64,000 bases of DNA from Cerasibacillus terrae (GCF_008039555.1 NZ_VDUW01000011.1:1-64000); one strand, 5' to 3'; shown: positions 17,505 to 26,905, counted from the first letter of the stretch. Translations and numbers: made by a program. The notes: generated from the letters alone by a model not told the origin.

Positions 17505-19400
17505 TTATCGATTTAATAAACTACCGACATATCGGAGTAACTCATTGGCAGAAGTCGAGTTATATCCATAATCATCAATTAATCTTGCAACAACTTCATT
17601 AATCTTCTTCAATTGTTGCTCATCTGGTGTTTGAGTCGATGTCGTTATTTTAACAACATCTTTTAAATCAGCAAACAATTTTTTCTGAATGGCTTCGCGT
17701 AGACGGTCATGGGAGCGATAGTCAAATTTCTTTCCTTTTCTAGCATAAGCAGAAATACGGATGAGAATTTCCTCCCGAAATGCTCGTTTAGCATTTTCGG
17801 AGATACCAATTTGTTCTTCAATTGACCGCATGAGCTTCTCATCCGGACTCAATTCCTCTCCCGTGAGTGGGTCTCTTAACTTGTTTTGATTACAAAAAGC
17901 CTCCACATTATCTAAATAATTATCCATTAACGTCTTCGCAGACTCTTCATATGAATAAACAAATGCCTTTTGAACTTCTTTTTTCGCTATTTTATCGTAT
18001 TCTCGTCTAGCAATGGAAATGTAGTTTAAATATTTTTCTTTATCTTCTTGAGAAATCGATGGGTGTTGGTCAAGACCGTCCTTAATGGAACGAAGGACAT
18101 CTAAAGCATTGATAGATGGAACCTCTTTTCGAATAATGGTTGAAGAGATACGGTTAATAACATATCTTGGGTCAATCCCGTCCATGCCCTCATCTGGAAA
18201 TTCTGTCTGCAGTTTATCCAAATCCCCCTGATTGAGTCCTTCTACACTTTCCCCATCATATAAGCGCATCTTTTTAACAAGATCGATGCCATTTTTCTTT
18301 GATTCTTTTAATCTTGTTAAAATGGTAAAGATAGCAGCTACACGTAATGCATGTGGAGCAATATGAACATGAGCCATATCACTTTCCTTTATCATTTTAT
18401 TATAAATTCGCTCTTCTTGACTTACCTTTAAATTATACGGAATTGGCATCACGATAATTCTCGAATGTAGTGCCTCGTTCTTTTCATTCGCAATAAAGGA
18501 ACGATACTCAGCTTCATTAGTATGGGCAACGATTAACTCATCAGCAGAAATTAAAGCAAATCTCCCTGCTTTAAAATTCCCTTCTTGGGTTAAAGAAAGG
18601 AGATGCCATAAAAACTTTTCATCACACTTCAGCATCTCTTGGAATTCCATCATTCCTCGATTGGCTTTATTTAATTCTCCATCAAATCGATATGCCCTTG
18701 GGTCTGATTCTGAACCATACTCAGCAATCGTTGAAAAATCAATACTACCTGTTAAGTCAGCAATATCTTGTGACTTCGGATCTGATGGGCTAAATGTACC
18801 AATACCAGTGCGCTTATCCTCTGAAAAGAAGATTCGCTCTACCATAACATCTTCAATTCGACCAGCATATTCCTTTTCTAAACGCATCGTATTTAATGGA
18901 GATAAACTACCTTCAATACGAACACCATATTCATTGTAAAAATCCTCTCGTAAATGATGTGGAATAAGATGAAGTGGATCTTCATGCATTGGGCACCCTT
19001 TTATTGCATAGACAGCCCCTTCATCTGTCCTTGAAAATTCCTCCAAGCCTCGTTTTAACATCGTAACAATGGTTGACTTTCCCCCACTAACTGGACCCAT
19101 TAATAATAAAATTCGCTTTCTAACATCAAGACGTTTCGCTGCTGGATGAAAATATTCTTCCACTAAATTCTCAATGGATTCTTCTATTCCAAATATTTCA
19201 TCCCCGAAAAAATGATACACTCTTTTTCCCTCTTCTTCTGTGTATCCCGCTTTTTGAATCATATGATAAACACGTGAATGAGCTGTTTGAGCAACTTCTG
19301 GGTTCCTTTTTATAATTTCTAAATACTCCCGAAATGTACCTTCCCACTTGAGTTGTTCTTCTTCCTCACGATATTGCTTTACTTTATTTAAAATGTCCAT
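17505..19400 (-). CDS. prkA: Serine protein kinase PrkA
   Basis: 631 residues, the usual family length. An N-terminal AAA-type ATPase with P-loop GPVSGGKST (about residue 102) is followed by the PrkA C-terminal kinase-like domain. PrkA acts in sporulation and stationary-phase signalling in B. subtilis; both kinase and protease-like activities have been reported. The start is ATG 19400, six bases after GGGGGG. A longer frame to 19589 would prepend 63 hydrophobic residues not seen in the family, so it is rejected. It is monocistronic by its terminator. With yhbH and spoVR it forms the commonly co-occurring PrkA/YhbH/SpoVR set. Confidence 0.96.
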   Translation of the reverse strand: MDILNKVKQYREEEEQLKWEGTFREYLEIIKRNPEVAQTAHSRVYHMIQKAGYTEEEGKRVYHFFGDEIFGIEESIENLVEEYFHPAAKRLDVRKRILLLMGPVSGGKSTIVTMLKRGLEEFSRTDEGAVYAIKGCPMHEDPLHLIPHHLREDFYNEYGVRIEGSLSPLNTMRLEKEYAGRIEDVMVERIFFSEDKRTGIGTFSPSDPKSQDIADLTGSIDFSTIAEYGSESDPRAYRFDGELNKANRGMMEFQEMLKCDEKFLWHLLSLTQEGNFKAGRFALISADELIVAHTNEAEYRSFIANEKNEALHSRIIVMPIPYNLKVSQEERIYNKMIKESDMAHVHIAPHALRVAAIFTILTRLKESKKNGIDLVKKMRLYDGESVEGLNQGDLDKLQTEFPDEGMDGIDPRYVINRISSTIIRKEVPSINALDVLRSIKDGLDQHPSISQEDKEKYLNYISIARREYDKIAKKEVQKAFVYSYEESAKTLMDNYLDNVEAFCNQNKLRDPLTGEELSPDEKLMRSIEEQIGISENAKRAFREEILIRISAYARKGKKFDYRSHDRLREAIQKKLFADLKDVVKITTSTQTPDEQQLKKINEVVARLIDDYGYNSTSANELLRYVGSLLNR

Positions 19401-19589
19401 GTTTTTCCCCCCATTAGGTTTGCACTTGTTCCTATTGTATGCAAGAAAAAGAAGGGTCATGACATGAAGGAGCATGAGAAGTGCCTTAAAAAGATTTGTC
19501 CATCTTCTGTTTACTTGTATTGGAACAGACCTTCTATCATAATATATGTATTCAAAAAACTTTCTATCTATTAAAAGGAATGAATTCAT

Positions 19590-19961
19590 TTGACTGAATA
19601 TAAGCCAATGACCAAAAAGAATATATTTATTATTATCGCTCTGTTTCTATTATTATTAACGAGCTTTCGCTTTGTTTGGATAAACTATCATTCTACTCCG
19701 GATTATAAGACAGCTGAGAAGGGTGTCATTGATTTAAGTGAGTGGGAGTTTACTGATAAAGAAACACTGAAACTAGATGGAGAGTGGAAGTTTTATCCGA
19801 ATCAATTTCTTGATCCGAGTGGAAATAATGATACAGGAAACAAAACAACAGTTTCTGTACCTGGAAATTGGCAAGAAGAAAAAACAGAAAAGTTCATACT
19901 CTTATCACAAATTAGCTACATTTATGCAAATGTATATCCTCCAATAGACTGGGAAAAATAA
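19590..19961 (+). pseudogene. Truncated N-terminus of a 7TMR-DISM-type membrane sensor
   Basis: 123 residues: a hydrophobic signal/anchor segment (about 10-27), then an extracellular stretch containing VIDLSEWEFTDKETLKLDGE and VSVPGNW. This resembles the beta-rich ligand-binding start of large Bacillus sensor kinases of the 7TMR-DISM type, which are several hundred residues longer. Here the frame ends about 30 residues past the VPGNW motif and no continuation is seen before sspH. TTG 19590 has AAAGGA upstream. I read it as a remnant; a short secreted protein is less likely. Confidence 0.55.
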
Positions 19962-20016
19962 AAAGGACCGAGTGTTAAAAAATATAATATCCCATAAACA
20001 AAACGGAGGCCATACA

Positions 20017-20196
20017 ATGAATCGTCAACATGCAGAGGAAATTTCCAAATCACCTGATATGAAACATGTTACTTATGAAGGAAAACGAGTCTTTATCCAA
20101 CATGTCCATGAGAATGAGGATATCGCAAGGGTGTATTATTTAGATGACCCTACCGAGGAGTTTGATGTGCAACTTGATTTGTTAAAAGAAGAGTAG
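20017..20196 (+). CDS. sspH: Small acid-soluble spore protein, H type
   Basis: 59 residues. The whole length fits SspH: MNRQHAEEISKSPDMKHVTY, then VFIQHVHENEDIARVYYLDD. H-type SASPs are minor spore-core proteins made in the forespore. The start is ATG 20017, seven bases after GGAGG; an upstream in-frame extension to 19972 has no site and is rejected. It has its own terminator at 20217-20247. Confidence 0.93.
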   Translation: MNRQHAEEISKSPDMKHVTYEGKRVFIQHVHENEDIARVYYLDDPTEEFDVQLDLLKEE

Positions 20197-20216
20197 GAAT
20201 GGATTATTCTGTTTCA

Positions 20217-20247
20217 AACCTCCACTCCTTGTTACGGAGGTTTTTTC
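20217..20247 (+). terminator. Terminator of sspH
   Basis: AACCTCC ... GGAGGTTTTTTC, 20 bases behind the stop. The neighbouring gene converges from the other strand, so it may serve both. Confidence 0.75.
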
Positions 20248-20251
20248 ATGT

Positions 20252-20542
20252 CTACCTCTTCTTTTTAAAAGTTTTCTTAAATGTGTCAATAAAATCTTGA
20301 GGAGTGCTTGTTACTTGATAGGAATAAACCCCTTTTACGGTATGTAAATATAATAACCCACCATATTCACCGATATTTCGATAGGACATATCAAAGACAT
20401 CCTCAATCAGGAACTCGTGATATTTCGTCAAGACCCGATCATCATATAGTCGCATTTCCCGCTGGTCGTTTTCTTTTGTTTGTTTAATAGTAGTTATTTT
20501 CCGTTGAACTTTAATATATGGTTGAACAGCTAATAACTTCAT
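20252..20542 (-). CDS. Hypothetical protein, possibly PH-like
   Basis: 96 residues, basic, with no signal peptide. The alternation of short strands (MRLYDDRVLTKYHEFLIEDV, GGLLYLHTVKGVYSYQV) and a C-terminal amphipathic helix (DFIDTFKKTFKKKR) is reminiscent of small bacterial PH-like domains, but I cannot assign the family. GGAGGG lies five bases before the ATG. It is monocistronic. Confidence 0.65.
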   Translation of the reverse strand: MKLLAVQPYIKVQRKITTIKQTKENDQREMRLYDDRVLTKYHEFLIEDVFDMSYRNIGEYGGLLYLHTVKGVYSYQVTSTPQDFIDTFKKTFKKKR

Positions 20543-20670
20543 AAAAACCCTCCATTGCCATTATCCTAACTCGTGAATTCCCTCTGTAAAAACACTCAAT
20601 ATCTATACGTCCTACATCACCTTTTTGTTTCCTTCATTTAGGTAGAGAGTTCTAGATAGGAAACCTTTCT

Positions 20671-21114
20671 TCAAATCCGGTATGCATCTGAACGCCAATT
20701 TTTAATTTGCTTTTTAATAATATCCGGGCTTAAGTTTTTCTCTGCTGTCCTCTTTGCTAAAGTAGGGAACTCCTCGTCAGAAGCAAAACGTAAAGCAATA
20801 AGTTGTTGAACTGTTAATCTTGGATCAATTGCTTTACCAGTTAGCATATAGTAACGAAATTGTTCTTCCAATCGAATGATTCGATCCTGAGCCTTTAATG
20901 GGTTCCTTCTTGCTAAAAAACCAGCTATAAATGCCATGATAACAAGACCAATCAAAATAAATACAGAGACACTCATATCTCCATTCTTAATAGACTGTAC
21001 TGTAAAAGTAATGGTCAAAATGATTGTAATTAAACTAACCGGTAACCAGAAAAAGTGTTGCACTGGATCATAGCGAGTATGTTTGTTATAACTCTGACTC
21101 CCTTTATTTTCCAT
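20671..21114 (-). CDS. DUF6526-like membrane protein
   Basis: 147 residues. An N-terminal TRYDPVQHFFWLPV motif is followed by two membrane segments (about 22-45 and 50-66) and a soluble helical tail with RIIRLEEQFRYYMLTGKAID and LTVQQLIALRFASDEE. This arrangement fits the DUF6526 family, of unknown function. The ATG follows AAAGGGTGC at slightly long spacing. No neighbour suggests a role. Confidence 0.65.
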   Translation of the reverse strand: MENKGSQSYNKHTRYDPVQHFFWLPVSLITIILTITFTVQSIKNGDMSVSVFILIGLVIMAFIAGFLARRNPLKAQDRIIRLEEQFRYYMLTGKAIDPRLTVQQLIALRFASDEEFPTLAKRTAEKNLSPDIIKKQIKNWRSDAYRI

Positions 21115-21204
21115 TTGTAAAGCACCCTTTCCACTGTATTAATAGTCTTATTTGTTATCATACTATATAGGGTATTAATTGAAAAGCCCTTTATAAGATA
21201 AAGT

Positions 21205-21243
21205 AAAAAAAGCCTAACTTCCATGATTAGAAAGTTAGGCTAC
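21205..21243 (-). terminator. Terminator of the BCCT transporter gene
   Basis: AGCCTAACTT / AAGTTAGGCT with an 11-base loop, followed by seven T residues on the minus strand. Confidence 0.8.
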
Positions 21244-21252
21244 TTTATTTTA

Positions 21253-22803
21253 TTAGTTATCTTTTTTTGCTTCTTTTTCCAGTCGTTTAAATCGGCGAAG
21301 TTCTGCTTTTTTGATTGGAATTTGATCAAACTGTAACAATTTAACAATCGCAAAAATAAGCAGAATCAATACAACAGCAAATGGCAGAGCTGATATGAGC
21401 GAGGCCGTCTGTAATGCCTCTAGACCACCTGTATATAATAATACAGCTGCAATTGCTGAAACGAGAACACCCCAAATAATTTTCGTAAATAGAGGTGGAT
21501 TTAAACTACCAAAGGATGTCATGCTTGCCAATATGTATGTTGCAGAATCGGCAGATGTAACTAAGAATGTGAAAATGAGTAAAATCGCCAGTACAGAAAG
21601 AATCGTTGAAAAAGGTAAATGGTCAAACGTTAAAAATAACGCTTGTGTCAAATCTTCATTTACGGCTGAAGCAATCCCTGTTCCGTGTTGAAGATCGTTC
21701 CATAGAGCCGTACCGCCAAATACAGCAATCCATAAACATGCAATTGCTGGTGGGACAACCATGACACCAAAGATATATTCACGGATTGTTCGTCCTTGAG
21801 ATACTCTGGCAACAAAAGCCCCAACAAACGGAGACCAAGCAATGGCCCATGCCCAATAGAAAATCGTCCAATCACGTACCCAATTTCCTTCCTTATATGG
21901 CTCTAAGCGCAAACTATATGAAATAAAATTATTCAAATAGTCTCCAATACCTAATGTAAAGGATTCTAGAATAAACACAGTTGGTCCGGCGAAAAAGGTA
22001 AATAATAATAAACCAAGTGCAAGACCTAAATTTAAGTTACTTAAAAATCGGATCCCTTTATTTAAACCGGTCGTGGAAGATAACATATACGCAATAAATA
22101 CTGCAATAATAATGCCTAACTGAATTCCACCAGAATTTCCTGTACCAAATACCGCATCTAATCCTCCACTCATCTGCAAGACACCTAAACCAAGGGAAGT
22201 AGCAACCCCCATTACAGTGGAAATAACGGCAAAGGAATCAATTGTATTTTTTACACCTTTACGCTTTCCTGCTATAGGTTCTAAAGCTGTTGAAACAAGA
22301 CCATCCTTTTGTTGTTTAAATTGTAGGAAACCAATCACTAAACCGACCATCGCAAAGACAGACCATTGACTAATTCCCCAATGAAAGAAAGAATATCCCA
22401 TGGCAACACGTGCTGCTTCCTCTGTTTCCTGACCGATTCCTAAAAAAGGTGTATTAAAAAAGTGACTCATCGGTTCAGCAACACCCCAAAATACAAGTCC
22501 AGCACCAAATCCAGCAGAGAATAGCATCCCAATCCATGTAAAAAATGGAAATTCCGGTTCCTGATTATCTTTTCCAAGACGAATCGAACCATATCTACTG
22601 AATGCTAAGCCTATCAAGAAAAGTATAATCACAAACACTGCTAGTAAATAAAACCATCCAAAATTATTTGTTGTGAAATCAAATAACATCCCAGCAACCT
22701 CACCGAAAGCTTCCGGCATGATTGCACCTAATATAACTAACACAGATAAAAACAATGACGATACAATAAATACAGGATTTCTTAAAACTCTTTTTCTATC
22801 CAT
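21253..22803 (-). CDS. BCCT-family transporter (OpuD/BetT type)
   Basis: 516 residues with about twelve membrane segments. The BCCT signature is present (RDWTIFYWAWAIAWSPFVG followed by ARVSQGRTIREY). Family members import betaine, choline, carnitine, ectoine or DMSP, usually with sodium, and this fits the ectoine-producing background. Compared with BetP of C. glutamicum, the TM4 aromatic pair W-x4-W is kept (HWGISQWSVF), but the third aromatic is Phe. In the TM8 motif the position equivalent to W374 is Ala (YWAWA). Substrate preference may therefore differ from betaine. The gene is monocistronic, with a terminator behind it. Confidence 0.93.
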   Translation of the reverse strand: MDRKRVLRNPVFIVSSLFLSVLVILGAIMPEAFGEVAGMLFDFTTNNFGWFYLLAVFVIILFLIGLAFSRYGSIRLGKDNQEPEFPFFTWIGMLFSAGFGAGLVFWGVAEPMSHFFNTPFLGIGQETEEAARVAMGYSFFHWGISQWSVFAMVGLVIGFLQFKQQKDGLVSTALEPIAGKRKGVKNTIDSFAVISTVMGVATSLGLGVLQMSGGLDAVFGTGNSGGIQLGIIIAVFIAYMLSSTTGLNKGIRFLSNLNLGLALGLLLFTFFAGPTVFILESFTLGIGDYLNNFISYSLRLEPYKEGNWVRDWTIFYWAWAIAWSPFVGAFVARVSQGRTIREYIFGVMVVPPAIACLWIAVFGGTALWNDLQHGTGIASAVNEDLTQALFLTFDHLPFSTILSVLAILLIFTFLVTSADSATYILASMTSFGSLNPPLFTKIIWGVLVSAIAAVLLYTGGLEALQTASLISALPFAVVLILLIFAIVKLLQFDQIPIKKAELRRFKRLEKEAKKDN

Positions 22804-22921
22804 ACCTGTCTCCTTTCGTTTTATTTGTACCCTTTTTTCATAAAATCATGCGTTTTTACATTAAAGAAGATATAGCTATGGATTTTTAAAAGCAATAATA
22901 AAATTCAACTCCCTAAACCTT

Positions 22922-22965
22922 TTCAAAAAAATGTACCTTTTTCATAAAAAATGTACACCTTATGA
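22922..22965. promoter_or_regulatory. 19-bp direct repeats upstream of the BCCT gene
   Basis: TTCAAAAAAATGTACC at 22922 and TTCATAAAAAATGTACACC at 22941 repeat in phase, 19 bases apart, about 120 bases upstream of the transporter start. They could be operator half-sites of an osmotic regulator; this is speculative. The remainder of the 22804-23090 gap shows only AT-rich DNA. Confidence 0.3.
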
Positions 22966-23089
22966 AAATACATGACCTGCCACCTGGATTCAAGTATTTA
23001 CTATCCACAAATTGGGAAATTGCTTGATTCTCACGGAAATATTAACCCTTCTGAAGGGTGATGATAGATGGTTAGTGATACGATAATAA

Positions 23090-23128
23090 AAAAGATACTG
23101 GCATTTTCATTTAAAAAAAGCCAGTACC
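23090..23128 (-). terminator. Terminator of cvfB
   Basis: GGTACTGGC ... GCCAGTATC on the minus strand, followed by TTTTTTATT, directly behind the stop at 23133. Confidence 0.75.
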
Positions 23129-23132
23129 ATGT

Positions 23133-23996
23133 TTACTTCTTATCAATCAGAAATGTTTGCCCATCTGCTTGTTTAACTTTCTTGTATTTCATTAATCTAC
23201 CTAATGCACGTTTAAAAGCTGATTTACTCATTTGAAAGTTTTTTTGGATTGTCTCTGGACTGCTTTTATCTCCATAAGGCATTTTTCCACCGTGTTCTTG
23301 TAAATACATTAAAATGGCTTCTGCATCATCATCTAAACGTTCATGTTTCATCGGCATTAAAGAGACATTTAATGTGCCATTTTCTTTTACTTCAATTATC
23401 CGACCAGAAACAAGTTCCCCTAAACGTGGTTCATGACCTCTTTCCGTATAGTGAACGAAGGCTCGATATCCTTCTTCTGTAATAAGAGCACTACCTTCTT
23501 TACTTGTTAAATAAATTCGGCCCGAAACTCTTTCATTTAATTCCACATCATAAGCCATTTCAAAACAATCTTCTAGTATTTCTTCAGAAGCTGGAATCGC
23601 CAGTAACCGTCCTTTTCTATCCTTACCTAATGTAACATAGATTTTATCATCTACTTGCGGCCACACTTCTTCAAATAGCGGTAAGTCATCAACAGAAACA
23701 AGCATTTCCTTTGTTGTGCCAATATCAACAAACACACCTAAATTAGGAACAACTTCCACAACTGTTGCCCACCCATATGCTCCTAAAACAATGGATGGAA
23801 TCTTCATCGTTGCAACTACTTGGTCATTTTTATCCGTATATAAAAACACATCAACAGCAGCATCAACCTCTAGAGTTCCCTCTGTTTCACGGGTATGCAT
23901 TAAAACTTCTTCTGTTCCTTTTTGTAAAACATATCCTGTATCTATTGTCCTTTTTACAGTCATCATTTGAATTGTACCAATTTGTAAATTGTCCAT
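23133..23996 (-). CDS. cvfB: S1 RNA-binding protein, CvfB/YitL family
   Basis: 287 residues. Consecutive S1-type OB folds are recognisable (GYVLQKGTEEVLMHTRET; GWATVVEVVPNLGVFVDIG; the third around VSGRIIEVKENGTLNVSL). A C-terminal winged-helix domain (SPETIQKNFQMSKSAFKRAL) follows. In S. aureus CvfB binds RNA and affects virulence gene expression; the Bacillus homologue is YitL. The start is ATG 23996, after AGAAGGT. It is monocistronic. Confidence 0.9.
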   Translation of the reverse strand: MDNLQIGTIQMMTVKRTIDTGYVLQKGTEEVLMHTRETEGTLEVDAAVDVFLYTDKNDQVVATMKIPSIVLGAYGWATVVEVVPNLGVFVDIGTTKEMLVSVDDLPLFEEVWPQVDDKIYVTLGKDRKGRLLAIPASEEILEDCFEMAYDVELNERVSGRIYLTSKEGSALITEEGYRAFVHYTERGHEPRLGELVSGRIIEVKENGTLNVSLMPMKHERLDDDAEAILMYLQEHGGKMPYGDKSSPETIQKNFQMSKSAFKRALGRLMKYKKVKQADGQTFLIDKK

Positions 23997-24231
23997 CTTT
24001 TTACCTTCTTTCAACATATTATCTATCATTAATAATTCACAATGTACTTTTTTCTATTCCTTATTAATCACTGGCTATCTCATTATTAAGCTATGTAAAA
24101 AATAACACACTTACGTTACTTTTCCTAATTTTTGTGTGAGGTATCTTTCCTGTAAGCAAATTCCTTTCTGTATACCCGTATAGGTATTATAATGTATTTG
24201 TAAGTTACTCTAAACATAAGGAGCGATTTCG

Positions 24232-25710
24232 ATGACAGAACAACTAAGTCCAAGGCTTCAAAGTTTCCTAAAAGGAGTTAAAAAACTGTACATTAATGGA
24301 CAGTTTGTCGATTCTGTTTCAGGAAAAACCTTTACATCATATAATCCAGCAACAGGCGATGAAATAGCAGAAGTAGCTGAGGCTGGTAGAGAAGATGTAG
24401 AAAAAGCAGTCCGAGCAGCAAGAGATGCATTTGATAATGGCCCGTGGTCTACTATGGGTACAGCAGAAAGAAGTCGCATTATTTATAAATTAGCTGATTT
24501 AATGGAAGAACATAAACTCGAATTAGCACAATTAGAAACATTGGATAATGGGAAGCCAATTCGAGAAACAATGAATGCAGATGTTCCACTTTCCATTGAG
24601 CATTTTCGTTATTATGCTGGATGGGCAACAAAAATAGTTGGCCAAACCATTCCAGTTCAAGGGAACTTCTTCAATTATACTAGACATGAACCAGTTGGAG
24701 TAATCGGTTCTATTATACCTTGGAACTTCCCTCTTATGATGGCAGCATGGAAGCTAGGGGCTTCGCTTGCAACAGGATGTACAATTGTGTTGAAACCTGC
24801 CATGAATACACCTTTATCTGTATTGTATTTAGCTGAATTAGCAGAGAAAGCAGGATTTCCAAAAGGTGTCATTAATATTCTACCTGGTAGTGGACGTGTT
24901 GTAGGACAAACCCTTGTAGAACACCCTGATGTTAATAAAATTGCCTTTACAGGATCGACTCCTGTTGGGAAATCGATTATGAAATCGGCAGCAGATACAA
25001 TGAAACGTGTAACATTAGAATTAGGTGGGAAGTCACCAAATATTATCTTACCAGATGCTGATTTAACAAAAGCAATTCCTGGAGCTCTACAAGGAATTAT
25101 GTTTAACCAAGGACAAGTATGTAGTGCGGGAAGCCGTATCTTTATTCAAAAAAATATGTATGACAATGTTCTAGCTGAATTAGAAAATCATGCAAAACAA
25201 ATTAAACAAGGGAATGGTCTAGACAAAGACATCACAATGGGACCATTAATTTCCGCACAACAACAACAAACGGTAACAAATTATATTGAAAAAGGAATCC
25301 AAGAAGGTGCTGAATTAGTAACAGGGGGAAATATTCCATTTGATAAGGGGTATTTCGTTTCACCAACTATTTTCGCAGACGTGGATAACAAAATGACAAT
25401 TGCCCAAGAAGAGATCTTCGGCCCTGTTGTAGCAGCTATCCCGTTCGATAATATGGATGACTTGATTGCGAAAGCCAATGATTCGGACTTCGGATTAGCC
25501 GCAGGTATTTGGACAGAAAACTTACGTAATGCCCATTACCTTGCCCACAACCTAAAAGCTGGAACCGTTTGGATTAATACGTATACTGCTTTTGATGCTG
25601 CAGCACCATTTGGTGGATACAAACAATCTGGTATTGGTCGAGAAATGGGAAGTTACGCATTAGATAATTACACAGAAGTAAAATCTGTTTGGGTGAATAT
25701 GGACGAATAA
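24232..25710 (+). CDS. NAD(P)-dependent aldehyde dehydrogenase, DhaS-like
   Basis: 492 residues of the ALDH superfamily. Visible are the cofactor-binding IPWNFPLMMAAWKLG, FTGSTPVGKSI, the catalytic Glu in LELGGKSPN and the catalytic Cys in GQVCSAGSR. EIFGPV is also present, and the family end ...GGYKQSGIGREMG. It oxidises an aldehyde to the acid. The closest B. subtilis counterpart I recall is DhaS, whose substrate is broad. A role in betaine aldehyde oxidation is possible in a halophile, but nothing nearby supports it. RBS AAGGAGCG. It is monocistronic. Confidence 0.92.
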   Translation: MTEQLSPRLQSFLKGVKKLYINGQFVDSVSGKTFTSYNPATGDEIAEVAEAGREDVEKAVRAARDAFDNGPWSTMGTAERSRIIYKLADLMEEHKLELAQLETLDNGKPIRETMNADVPLSIEHFRYYAGWATKIVGQTIPVQGNFFNYTRHEPVGVIGSIIPWNFPLMMAAWKLGASLATGCTIVLKPAMNTPLSVLYLAELAEKAGFPKGVINILPGSGRVVGQTLVEHPDVNKIAFTGSTPVGKSIMKSAADTMKRVTLELGGKSPNIILPDADLTKAIPGALQGIMFNQGQVCSAGSRIFIQKNMYDNVLAELENHAKQIKQGNGLDKDITMGPLISAQQQQTVTNYIEKGIQEGAELVTGGNIPFDKGYFVSPTIFADVDNKMTIAQEEIFGPVVAAIPFDNMDDLIAKANDSDFGLAAGIWTENLRNAHYLAHNLKAGTVWINTYTAFDAAAPFGGYKQSGIGREMGSYALDNYTEVKSVWVNMDE

Positions 25711-25739
25711 AAAAAGAAGGGAAATCCCTTCTTTTTTTA
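25711..25739 (+). terminator. Terminator of the aldehyde dehydrogenase gene
   Basis: AAGAAGGG-AAAT-CCCTTCTTTTTTT immediately behind the stop codon. Confidence 0.8.
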
Positions 25740-25765
25740 TGTTCATCAATCTATCAGCTAATCCA

Positions 25766-26815
25766 TTACTCATTTATTTGTTTCATCAATTCCATGCTAC
25801 GTTCTTTTAATAGTTCGTTATGAGAGGATACCATTGGAAATTCTTCTGCTTCTTTTTCTATAAACTGTTTTGCTCTATTCACTGCATTAACAGCATCTTG
25901 AAATGCACCAACAATCAAATGAACTTTTCCATCATATTTTAAAATATCACCGGCAGCATATAGCCCTGCAATATTGGATTCACTAAGTGCATTCCCATCA
26001 ATAAAGAAATCTTCTTTCAATCGAATATCCAAATCACTATTTTTTAATAGTTTAGCTTCCCGTTCATAGCCATGATTAATAATTACATCATCCACAGTTA
26101 GCTCTGTCACCGTATTTGTTGAAAGATCTGTCAACTCGACAGATTTAATGACACCGTCTGTTATATTTCCATTTAAACGTGTAATAGAAGTATGAAAGCA
26201 ACATGTGATCGAGCTATTTAATAGTTCGGTCACTTGGGCTTCATGTCCTTTAAAAGTATCCTTACGATAAGATACATACACTTTTTTCGCAATGGGTTCC
26301 AATTCTAATGCCCAATCAATAGCAGCATTTCCTCCACCGGAAATAAGGACTGTTTTGTTTTTAAAATGACGTAACGATTTTACTGAATAATGTAATGTTT
26401 TATCACTGTATTTGTCGGCATGTTTCACATCTAATGTTGTTGGATTTAAAATTCCTCCACCAACAGCGAGAATAATCATTTTTGTAAAATGCTTTTGACC
26501 AGAAGCTGTGTCAATGACAAATATATCTGTTTCATTTTTATGAATGGCAGTCACTTTTTCATTTAAAACTACTTCTGGTTGAAATGTTAACCCTTGTTTC
26601 ACGACTCGTTCAATTAGTTCACCAACCGGAATCGGTGTCACACCCCCAACATCCCAAATCATTTTATCTGGATAAACATGCATTTTCCCACCTAATTTTG
26701 GTTGGTATTCAATGATCTTTGTTTTCATTTCACGTAATCCACTATAAAAAGCTGAAAATAATCCAGCAGGTCCACCACCTATAATTATCACATCAAATAA
26801 TTCGTGCTCTTTCAT
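25766..26815 (-). CDS. Ferredoxin/flavodoxin-NADP reductase-like flavoprotein (YcgT/YumC type)
   Basis: 349 residues. It is thioredoxin-reductase-like, with an N-terminal FAD-binding IIIGGGPAGLFSAFYSGLR and a central NADPH site VLISGGGNAAIDWALEL. The C-terminal FAD block contains GLYAAGDIL and no redox CxxC. This is the TrxR-like ferredoxin-NADP reductase group (YumC, YcgT). B. subtilis ycgT is Fur-controlled, and here a Fur box overlaps the region just downstream of the -10. It is divergent from the siderophore uptake operon, so a role in reductive iron release is a reasonable inference. The start is ATG 26815, eight bases after AGGAG. Confidence 0.88.
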   Translation of the reverse strand: MKEHELFDVIIIGGGPAGLFSAFYSGLREMKTKIIEYQPKLGGKMHVYPDKMIWDVGGVTPIPVGELIERVVKQGLTFQPEVVLNEKVTAIHKNETDIFVIDTASGQKHFTKMIILAVGGGILNPTTLDVKHADKYSDKTLHYSVKSLRHFKNKTVLISGGGNAAIDWALELEPIAKKVYVSYRKDTFKGHEAQVTELLNSSITCCFHTSITRLNGNITDGVIKSVELTDLSTNTVTELTVDDVIINHGYEREAKLLKNSDLDIRLKEDFFIDGNALSESNIAGLYAAGDILKYDGKVHLIVGAFQDAVNAVNRAKQFIEKEAEEFPMVSSHNELLKERSMELMKQINE

Positions 26816-26837
26816 ATTGGGCACTCCTATTCATTAT

Positions 26838-26891
26838 CGTTAATGATTATCATTCTCATTTAAATATACTTGTTTCATTCATTTTTTTCAA
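26838..26891 (-). promoter_or_regulatory. Promoter and Fur box of the flavin reductase gene
   Basis: On the minus strand TTGAAA (26886-26891), 17 bases, TATATT or equivalent (26863-26868). Directly downstream is GAGAATGATAATCATTAAC (26840-26858), a close match to the Fur consensus GATAATGATTATCATTATC. Confidence 0.75.
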
Positions 26892-26905
26892 CTAGAAAAT
26901 CAATA

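Noticed and set aside
19401..19589. 63-residue N-terminal extension of PrkA
   Set aside because: ATG 19400 has a strong GGGGGG site and gives the family length of 631; the extension covers the promoter region.
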